The position numbers and the translations under genes were made by a program. Below, piece by piece: positions 1 through 5,090 of a DNA stretch of 5,894 nt. The DNA is from an uncultured Clostridia bacterium (lineage in GTDB: Bacteria; Bacillota; Clostridia; Oscillospirales; Acutalibacteraceae), in contig CAMBQD010000073.1 in assembly GCA_945869905.1 (NCBI GenBank), positions 1 to 5,894 on the forward strand, written 5' to 3'. The notes under the pieces were generated by a model. The model ran no database searches, was not told the DNA's origin, and was given only the letters and a program-made list of their open reading frames with translations. How positions within the stretch are numbered: position 1 is the first letter of the stretch; each line of letters starts with the position of its first letter.

Positions 1-542
1 CCCTGTGCCAATGCCTGTGAGGAAACCTCCATAACGCAGTATTCACAGCCCTCATCAGCCATCATTGCAAAAAGCTTTTGAAGCTCGTATGGGTCAGGCG
101 TTGTAAACTTGGCAGGATAAATCTTATCGCAAATCATATTTTGAACAGTGCCGATAAGACCTACCTTTTTGCCTGAATTTTCAAGTATTTGCTTAATGAG
201 GAATGTGGTGGTGGTTTTTCCGTTTGTTCCGGTTAGTCCGATAAGCTTAAGCTTTTGGGCAGGTCTACCGAAAAAGTTGGAGCATATCAGTGAATAAACA
301 GAGCGTGAATTATCAACAATCACTTGATTTTTCAGCCCCATATCATACTCAACAACTACTGCCGCCGCACCCTTTTCAAGCATTTCGGCAGCAACGCTGT
401 GGCCGTCAAATGCGGCACCCTTAATGCACACAAAAAGATATCCCTCCTTAACAAGTCTGGAATCCTGTGTAACATCAAGCACCTCCACATCGTCATATGA
501 ATTTTTAACATCAATTCCTTTTAATATTTCTGAAAGCCTCAT
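1..542 (-). CDS. murE: UDP-N-acetylmuramoyl-tripeptide synthetase MurE, N-terminal 180 codons (cut by window edge)
   Basis: MurE is the cytoplasmic ATP-dependent ligase that adds the third peptide-stem residue to UDP-MurNAc-L-Ala-D-Glu. The reading frame is open from ATG at 542 to the left edge. Seen in the translation: the N-terminal Mur ligase domain with DSR at residues 27-29 and the DGHSVAAEMLEKGAAAVVV stretch at 46-64; the ATP-binding P-loop GTNGKTTTT at 105-113; TTPDP at 147-151, the MurE signature loop that separates it from MurC/D/F; and MEVSSQAL at 171-178. Many MurE proteins have His where Gln176 sits; I believe Gln also occurs in Firmicutes. The C-terminal domain, whose motif decides meso-diaminopimelate versus lysine, lies outside the window, so substrate specificity is unknown. 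The start is supported by AAAGGGG at 550-556, 7 nt upstream. It follows the PBP gene by 23 nt and is probably in the same transcript. Confidence 0.96.
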   Translation of the reverse strand, partial: MRLSEILKGIDVKNSYDDVEVLDVTQDSRLVKEGYLFVCIKGAAFDGHSVAAEMLEKGAAAVVVEYDMGLKNQVIVDNSRSVYSLICSNFFGRPAQKLKLIGLTGTNGKTTTTFLIKQILENSGKKVGLIGTVQNMICDKIYPAKFTTPDPYELQKLFAMMADEGCEYCVMEVSSQALAQ

Positions 543-565
543 ACTGTATCCCCTTTAGCTTTATT

Positions 566-2836
566 TTAATCAAGCACACTTTCTGTACTCTTAAATGTTA
601 CTGTAATTACTGTTCCCTGTTCAACGCTTGAGCCCTTATCATCACTTTGACGTGATGCCACAAGAGAACCGTTTGTCAAATCATTACCGCTTATTTGAAT
701 GTTCAAATTATTTGTTTTTGCCAAATTCTTTGCCTCTGCAACCGTTAGTCCTGTAAAGTCCGGAACCTTGGTCATTTTCTTTTCCGTATCGTCGGTGTAT
801 ACATAAACCGTTCCGCCGCCGGGAATTGTTCCGGCACTTGTGGGACACTGACGTGTTACCTTGTCACCTTTTCCAATCACAACACAGTTAAGACCGTACT
901 GGTCAATCTCTGTCTTGGCATCGTCAAGGGACTTGCCCACAACATTAGGTGCGTAGCTTGAAAGGCTCTTCACCTCGTCCTCGTCATACTTTGGCTCAAT
1001 GCCCAGCACGTTCATTGCCTCCTCAATAACCTCTGCCGCAATTGGTGCGCAAAGTGCTCCGCCGCCTAAATCCTGATTTGGCTCGTCAATAATTATCAGC
1101 ATTGCAATTTCAGGATTATCGCTAGGGGCGATGGCAGCAAAGGAAACTATGTACTTATCTCCTTCGCCCTCCTTTGATTCACCCAGCTTTGTTGAGGTAC
1201 CTGTTTTACCGCCTACACGATAGCCGGCAACATATCCGTTTTTACCTGTGCCGTTATCCACAACGCCCTTCATCATTTCACGTACTTCTTCTGCGGTTTC
1301 ACTGCTGATAACCTGTCTTACAACCTTTGTTTCGGTTTTTTTAACGGTTTTGCCGTCAGCGTCCACAATTGATGAAACAAGATAGGGCTGAACAAGCTTT
1401 CCTCCGTTGGCTATTGCACAAAGCCCTGTGCATACCTGTATCGGAGTTAAGGAGTTTGTCTGACCGAAGGAGGCAGATGAAAGCTCCACTATTCCGTACT
1501 GGTTTTCCTTGTAGTACTGAGGTGACGCCTCACCGGGAAGGTCAATGCCCGTTATCTGAGTAAATCCAAAGGCGTCAAAGTATTTGAAATAATTATGTAC
1601 ACCCAATTTCTGACCCACGGTTATAAAAAATGGGTTACAGGAATTTGCAAGTCCCTGAGCAAATGTCTGGGTGCCGTGACCGGGGTGATAGTGACAATTC
1701 ATTTTGTACGTATCAACCCTAATTGAGCCTGTGCAGGTATATGTTGTTTCAGGTGTTACAACATTTTCCTCAAGAGCGGCTGAGGCAATGAAGGTTTTAA
1801 AAACAGATCCCGGAACATATGTATCATTCACCGTGAAATTTCTCCACTGATTTTGTATTGCCGCGCTTTCTGCCTGCTCCTTTTCGTCCTCGTCCTTGAT
1901 TTTCTTAATCTGCTTAATATTCTTGCTGTAGGTGAGCTTGTAGGGCTCATTGCAGTCATAATCGGGCAGTGACGACATTCCCAAAACTGCACCGGTGTTA
2001 CAGTCCATAACAATTCCGTAAGCACCCTTTGCCTGATACTCCTCCATAGTTTCTCTAAGCCCTTTTTCAAGGTAATACTGAATTGTTTGATTTATTGTAA
2101 GCATCAAGGAATTTCCGTCGGTTGCCTCTACGGAGGTTTCATAATCGTCCGATATATCGTTTGACACGGCGTCCTTTGCCGTAATAACTCTGCCGTTGGT
2201 GCCTGTCAATTCCTCGTCATAATACGACTCAATACCGCTTAGTCCCTGATCATCTGCACCTGTAAATCCGATAACCGATGACGCCAGGGAGCCGTAGGGA
2301 TAATACCTTTTTGTGGTTTGCTCCATTCCGATGCAATTAAGACTGTTTTCGGAAATAAACTCTGAAATCTGCTCCTTTATGTTGTTTTCAACCTTTTTCT
2401 CAACAACGGTGTAATGGTTTTCAGCCTTAGTCTTTTCAATAAATTCTGCTTTTTCCTTTTCGTCATAATCGAAAAGCTCTGTGAATTTTTCAACAATCAG
2501 ATTACGGCGTTTTTCACTTTTTGCCTGCTTTGCCGCAATTTCATCTGCGGTGTCATCCTCGTCAATTTCAATATCAATGGCAAGGGGGTCAATAAATATG
2601 TTCCACACTGTTGCCGACTGTGCAAGCACATTTCCCTCGGAATCGTATATGGTTCCGCGCATTGCGGTAATTTCAGTATCCTTGAGCTGCTGTGATTCAG
2701 CCTTTTGCGACAGCTCCTCACCGCGTACCACCTGCAAATAAAAAACTCTTGATACGCCTGTGCCGAGAAGAAAGACGATTACCAAAGCCAGTGCCAGTAA
2801 TCTTTTAAGCATTTTTTTGCCTGTATTTTTTTTCAT
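566..2836 (-). CDS. Class B penicillin-binding protein (FtsI/PBP2B/SpoVD type) with two C-terminal PASTA domains
   Basis: Monofunctional peptidoglycan transpeptidase, anchored in the membrane with its catalytic domain outside. The 756-residue protein has a basic N-terminus, one membrane segment at about 12-34, and a dimerisation/pedestal domain at about 50-230 starting with the RGTIYDSEGNVLA motif (60-72). The transpeptidase domain spans about 270-605, with catalytic SVFK (Ser344, Lys347), SCN (399-401) and KTGT (544-547). Two PASTA repeats follow at about 628-682 and 690-748. Two tails resemble B. subtilis PBP2B (vegetative division), whereas SpoVD has one, as I recall; the operon position fits either, so I give no symbol. 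A lysine/glutamate-rich stretch at about 303-325 sits just ahead of WRNFTVNDTYVPGS. Cys381 and Cys400 flank the active site (see findings). The start is supported by GGAGG at 2845-2849, 8 nt upstream. The gene follows ftsL by 97 nt, an unusually wide gap for this operon, and that gap holds an inverted repeat. Confidence 0.95.
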   Translation of the reverse strand: MKKNTGKKMLKRLLALALVIVFLLGTGVSRVFYLQVVRGEELSQKAESQQLKDTEITAMRGTIYDSEGNVLAQSATVWNIFIDPLAIDIEIDEDDTADEIAAKQAKSEKRRNLIVEKFTELFDYDEKEKAEFIEKTKAENHYTVVEKKVENNIKEQISEFISENSLNCIGMEQTTKRYYPYGSLASSVIGFTGADDQGLSGIESYYDEELTGTNGRVITAKDAVSNDISDDYETSVEATDGNSLMLTINQTIQYYLEKGLRETMEEYQAKGAYGIVMDCNTGAVLGMSSLPDYDCNEPYKLTYSKNIKQIKKIKDEDEKEQAESAAIQNQWRNFTVNDTYVPGSVFKTFIASAALEENVVTPETTYTCTGSIRVDTYKMNCHYHPGHGTQTFAQGLANSCNPFFITVGQKLGVHNYFKYFDAFGFTQITGIDLPGEASPQYYKENQYGIVELSSASFGQTNSLTPIQVCTGLCAIANGGKLVQPYLVSSIVDADGKTVKKTETKVVRQVISSETAEEVREMMKGVVDNGTGKNGYVAGYRVGGKTGTSTKLGESKEGEGDKYIVSFAAIAPSDNPEIAMLIIIDEPNQDLGGGALCAPIAAEVIEEAMNVLGIEPKYDEDEVKSLSSYAPNVVGKSLDDAKTEIDQYGLNCVVIGKGDKVTRQCPTSAGTIPGGGTVYVYTDDTEKKMTKVPDFTGLTVAEAKNLAKTNNLNIQISGNDLTNGSLVASRQSDDKGSSVEQGTVITVTFKSTESVLD

Positions 2837-2875
2837 TCAGCCTTCCTCCCGCAATTGTTATCTTATTTAATAAAA

Positions 2876-2906
2876 ACTATATGAGAGTTAGAAAACTAAC
2901 TCTCAA
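2876..2906 (-). promoter_or_regulatory. Weak candidate promoter wrapped around a palindrome, upstream of the PBP gene
   Basis: On the minus strand TTGAGA (2906-2901) and TATAGT (2881-2876) each match the sigma-A hexamers at five of six bases, but are 19 bp apart instead of 17. The spacer lies almost entirely within the inverted repeat at 2882-2905. A 19-bp spacer filled by a dyad is the layout of MerR-family-controlled promoters, but no MerR gene is visible here. The site could give the PBP gene expression separate from mraZ, or be chance in an AT-rich gap. Confidence 0.25.
2882..2905 (-). terminator. Perfect 10-bp inverted repeat between ftsL and the PBP gene (possible attenuator or partial terminator)
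   Basis: The arms at 2882-2891 and 2896-2905 are perfectly complementary around a 4-base loop (AAAA on the plus strand, UUUU in the minus-strand transcript). In the operon RNA the hairpin is followed by TATAG and then five T before ATT, so the U-tract begins five bases late and is short. That is a poor intrinsic terminator, and the PBP gene lacks a clear strong promoter of its own. Partial termination, an RNA-processing or stability element, or a protein-binding dyad in the DNA are all possible. The inverted repeat itself is certain; the terminator role is inference. Confidence 0.45.
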
Positions 2907-2933
2907 TATTTTACGCAATTTGTTTTAATATTA

Positions 2934-3449
2934 TTACTTTGCCGCCTGCTCCTCCACAAACTGCAGGGCAGTCTTATGCTTCTCCTTGTACTGAGAAACA
3001 TCAATATACCTTATCTGACCGGTCTGCATTTTAGTCATGCCCAGCTTTTCAACAGCATATTTGTCTATCATACTCATAGACACAAGTGAATTAAGCTCAC
3101 TGTTAATTCTTGTGTTTTCGCTTTGTGCAACAGCAAGCTGTGATTCAAGGCTTGATATCTCGTGATTAAGCTCATTCTTTTGGGCATAGGTATGCAAAAC
3201 GGCAAAAAGCATTGCAATGGTAAGCAAAGCCGCAGTGGAAATAATAACAATTTTTCTAAAATTGAGTCTTTGCTCCTGCAAAAGCTGATTTCTGCTTTTA
3301 CGCTTGCCGTTTTCCCTAACCTTTAAATCTCTTTTAGGCTCAGGTGTATAAGCCGGTGCGGCAGATGACCTGCTGACATCGAAGGAATTAATCAGATATG
3401 AAGTGTCACCGGCGTAGGAATAGCGCCTGAAATCACCTGTATTAGTCAC
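2934..3449 (-). CDS. ftsL: FtsL-like divisome protein, GTG start
   Basis: Small bitopic membrane protein expected to join DivIB and DivIC in the divisome and help recruit or activate septal wall synthesis. The 171-residue product has a cytoplasmic N-terminal part of about 65 residues, basic near its end (KRKSRNQ at 50-56); one membrane segment at about 67-88; and an extracellular coiled coil at about 90-122 with heptad-like Leu/Ile spacing. The conserved-looking C-terminal stretch YAVEKLGMTKMQTGQIRYI is at 131-149. FtsL diverges strongly in sequence, so the call rests on topology, coiled coil and position between rsmH and the division PBP gene. A DivIC-like or generic septum-formation-initiator label is the alternative. 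It is longer than B. subtilis FtsL (about 117 residues), mostly because of the N-terminal tail. No in-frame ATG occurs near the 5' end, and the next upstream GTG meets a TAG within two codons, which fixes the GTG at 3449. Confidence 0.85.
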   Translation of the reverse strand: MTNTGDFRRYSYAGDTSYLINSFDVSRSSAAPAYTPEPKRDLKVRENGKRKSRNQLLQEQRLNFRKIVIISTAALLTIAMLFAVLHTYAQKNELNHEISSLESQLAVAQSENTRINSELNSLVSMSMIDKYAVEKLGMTKMQTGQIRYIDVSQYKEKHKTALQFVEEQAAK

Positions 3450-3457
3450 CTAACTCA

Positions 3458-3462
3458 CCTCT
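3458..3462 (-). promoter_or_regulatory. Ribosome binding site that decides the GTG start of ftsL
   Basis: AGAGG (inside AAGAGGTGA, 3463-3455) lies 8 nt before the GTG at 3449. It sits in the 29-nt gap after the rsmH stop, so ftsL has its own initiation site rather than relying on coupling. Confidence 0.75.
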
Positions 3463-3478
3463 TAAAATCAGTTAATAA

Positions 3479-4390
3479 TCAAAATTTTTCAAATACCCTA
3501 AGGCGTGATGAACGCGCTCTGGTATTAATTTTCAGCTCCTCCTCGCCGGGAGAGACTGCTTTAAATACCTTCCCCTTAGGCTTGTTGCCGCATACGCATA
3601 CCGGAAAATCCTTTGGGCAGGTACATCCCTTGCACCATTCGTTGAATTTTTCCTTAACAATTCTGTCCTCAAGGGAATGGAAGGTTATAATTGCTATTCT
3701 TCCGCCGCTGTTAAGGCATTCAAATGCGTCGTCAAGAGTTGACTCAAGCACGTCCAGCTCTCTGTTAACCTCAATGCGTATTGCCTGAAAAGTACGTCTG
3801 GCAGGATGTCCGTCGCGCATAGCCCTTTGGGGCATTGAGGCTTTTATGATGTCCACCAGCTCAAAGGTGGTTTCAATTGGCTTGTCCGCCCTTGCTTTAA
3901 CTATATTAGCGGCAATACGGCGTGAAAATTTTTCTTCGCCGTATTTGAAAATAATATCTGCCAATTCCTGCTCGCTGTATGTATTAACAACATCTGCCGC
4001 ACTCATTCCCGTTTTGCTCATACGCATATCAAGGGGTGCGTCCTTATGAAAGGAAAAGCCTCTGTCCGCCGTGTCAAGCTGAAAAGAGCTTACACCCAAA
4101 TCGAGGAGAAGACCGTCAATGCCGTCAATATTAAGACTCTTAATAATGTTTTTTATATCCGAAAAATTATTATGAACAATTGTTACGTTGCTCATACCGC
4201 CTAATCTTTCATTAAGCACGGCAATTGCGTCAGGGTCACGGTCAACGGCAATAAGCCTTTTTGCTGCCTTTGCAATTTCTTTTGAATGACCGCCGCCGCC
4301 TGCAGTACCGTCCATTATTATCTTACTGTTATCTATATTTAATGCCTTTACTGACTCGTCAAAAAGCACACTTTTATGCACAAATTCCAT
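3479..4390 (-). CDS. rsmH: 16S rRNA (cytosine-1402-N4)-methyltransferase RsmH (MraW)
   Basis: SAM-dependent enzyme that N4-methylates C1402 in the decoding region of 16S rRNA. The 303-residue product has normal family length and motifs in the usual order: SAM-binding DGTAGGGGHS at 27-36; acidic DRD at 50-52 after strand 2; LLLDLGVSS at 94-102; DRGFSF at 109-114; PLDMRM at 119-124; HPARRTFQAIRIEVN at 195-209; and ITFHSLEDR at 235-243. Near the C-terminus Cys253, 256, 258, 265 and 267 form a CxxCxC and CxC cluster, a pattern I recall from Firmicutes RsmH. The basic tail RARSSRLRVFEKF is family-like. The ATG at 4390 shares its A with the last base of the mraZ TGA (TGATG), and no strong Shine-Dalgarno sits at normal spacing, so translation is probably coupled to mraZ. 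Stop is TGA at 3481-3479. Confidence 0.98.
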   Translation of the reverse strand: MEFVHKSVLFDESVKALNIDNSKIIMDGTAGGGGHSKEIAKAAKRLIAVDRDPDAIAVLNERLGGMSNVTIVHNNFSDIKNIIKSLNIDGIDGLLLDLGVSSFQLDTADRGFSFHKDAPLDMRMSKTGMSAADVVNTYSEQELADIIFKYGEEKFSRRIAANIVKARADKPIETTFELVDIIKASMPQRAMRDGHPARRTFQAIRIEVNRELDVLESTLDDAFECLNSGGRIAIITFHSLEDRIVKEKFNEWCKGCTCPKDFPVCVCGNKPKGKVFKAVSPGEEELKINTRARSSRLRVFEKF

Positions 4391-4392
4391 CA
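4388..4392 (-). other. Stop-start overlap TGATG joining mraZ and rsmH
   Basis: The mraZ stop TGA (4392-4390) and the rsmH start ATG (4390-4388) share one base. The nearest purine run on the rsmH side, AAGGG, lies more than 10 nt upstream inside mraZ. Re-initiation by ribosomes finishing mraZ is therefore the likely main route into rsmH (inference). Confidence 0.8.
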
Positions 4393-4845
4393 GTCAACAT
4401 TACCCTTAAGCTTGTCCATCAGGTCATAAACGCCCTGTGAATGGTCATAGCTGTTATATATTTTTTCGTATTCGTCGGTATTCCAAATTTCAATAATCTT
4501 GCCCTTACCTTTAAATACAACCGTTGATTCGTTGGTAAGTCCGGCGGCCTCCTTTAACCTTTGGTTAACTGTAAATCTGCCCTGTGAATCAAGAACTGCC
4601 TCCTCTGCATTATCAAACAGGCTGGTGGCTGCATCATATTTTTGGTTTTCCGTGCCGAACTGTATTGACTCGTAAATCGCCTCGAAATGCTCAACAGGAT
4701 AAAGTGTAAGGCATTTGCAGCCCCTTACGGTAACTGCCGCCATATAAAACTCTTTGCCCAAGCGCTCACGCCACTTAGTAGGAATCAAAAGACGTCCCTT
4801 TGAATCAAGCTTATAGCCGTCAAGGGTACCAACGAACAAACGCAT
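4390..4845 (-). CDS. mraZ: MraZ, AbrB/SpoVT-fold regulator of the dcw operon
   Basis: DNA-binding protein that in studied bacteria forms a ring-shaped oligomer and controls its own operon. The 151-residue product is of usual length and has the two expected half-domains. The first carries LDSKGRLLIPTKWRERLG (13-30). The second carries LDSQGRFTVNQRLKEAAGL (85-103), where the usual I-x-I-P after the GR is replaced by FTVN, a mild departure. The DxxGR cores at 14-18 and 86-90 are the parts linked to DNA contact in the family. The ATG at 4845 is preceded by AAAGGAG at 4855-4861 with 9 nt spacing. It is first in the operon, directly downstream of the consensus promoter at 4936-4964, and likely binds the leader between them. 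I see no sign of damage or transfer. Confidence 0.97.
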   Translation of the reverse strand: MRLFVGTLDGYKLDSKGRLLIPTKWRERLGKEFYMAAVTVRGCKCLTLYPVEHFEAIYESIQFGTENQKYDAATSLFDNAEEAVLDSQGRFTVNQRLKEAAGLTNESTVVFKGKGKIIEIWNTDEYEKIYNSYDHSQGVYDLMDKLKGNVD

Positions 4846-4872
4846 AATCTTTCTCTCCTTTCATAAGTTTTG

Positions 4873-4920
4873 TGGGACAAATTTAGGATTTAAGTGAAAT
4901 CTTTGGGAATTTAATGGATT
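4873..4920 (-). repeat. Approximate 30-31 nt direct repeat in the mraZ leader, candidate MraZ operator
   Basis: Two imperfect copies read on the minus strand share the skeleton AATCC, then TAAATT, then TCCCA: copy 1 at 4920-4904 and copy 2 at 4890-4873. Read on the plus strand the same DNA gives TGGGA at 4873, TAGGA at 4884, TGGGA at 4904 and TGGAT at 4915, spaced about 10 or 11 bp with one weak position (GTGAA, 4894) between. A sense-strand TGTGGAG (4930-4924) lies next to it, just after the -10 box. MraZ is known to bind short direct repeats of a TGGG-like core at about one helical turn, but the orientation and degeneracy here make the assignment tentative. Confidence 0.4.
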
Positions 4921-4935
4921 TTACTCCACATCACC

Positions 4936-4964
4936 ATTATAAATAGGAGTATCGCCGTTGTCAA
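4936..4964 (-). promoter_or_regulatory. Sigma-A type promoter of the mraZ (dcw) operon
   Basis: Minus-strand TTGACA at 4964-4959, a 17-bp spacer, and TATAAT at 4941-4936: both hexamers and the spacing match the consensus exactly. The DNA just upstream (about 4965-4995) is A/T-rich with A-tracts, like an UP element. The transcript should begin near 4929-4931, giving a leader of about 85 nt before mraZ. A fully consensus promoter fits an operon that is restrained by a repressor such as MraZ (inference). Confidence 0.9.
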
Positions 4965-5025
4965 GGAATTTTTTATGGTAAATATTTTTGTAACTGAATT
5001 GTAATAATTAAGAATTTTTCATTTG

Positions 5026-5054
5026 TTGTTAAAACGGATATAATATGTTATAAT
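5026..5054 (+). promoter_or_regulatory. Extended -10 promoter of the GPH transporter gene
   Basis: TTGTTA at 5026-5031, a 17-bp spacer and TATAAT at 5049-5054 with TGT directly before it (5046-5048), an extended -10 element. The start would fall near 5061, leaving a leader of about 30 nt. A second TATAAT lies 10 bp upstream (5039-5044) but has no -35 partner at the right distance. No obvious operator dyad is visible around it. Confidence 0.75.
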
Positions 5055-5090
5055 TGCCTTGTATCACACATCAAAGAAGAGGACATTTTT

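Noticed and set aside
1369..1563. Plus-strand open frame of 64 codons inside the PBP gene
   Set aside because: It overlaps the transpeptidase domain coding sequence on the other strand and has no recognisable domain.
2414..2741. Two overlapping plus-strand open frames opposite the 5' part of the PBP gene
   Set aside because: They lie antisense to an intact, well-supported coding region, show no family motif, and have no convincing promoter or ribosome binding site. They look like shadows of the PBP reading frame.
2876..2911. Sigma-E like promoter (CATATAGT at 2883-2876 resembling CATACAnT, with AAATATT upstream at 2911-2905) ahead of the PBP gene
   Set aside because: The gap between the two elements is about 21 bp, well over the usual 13-15 bp, so the match does not hold as a sporulation promoter.
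3582..4049. Two short plus-strand open frames opposite rsmH
   Set aside because: They mirror conserved rsmH codons (SAM-domain and C-terminal motifs) and carry no signals of their own.
4846..5090. Small RNA, riboswitch or tRNA in the divergent intergenic region
   Set aside because: Only AT-rich DNA, the two promoters and the repeat are visible. There are no long stems, no terminator-like hairpin and no tRNA-like cloverleaf.
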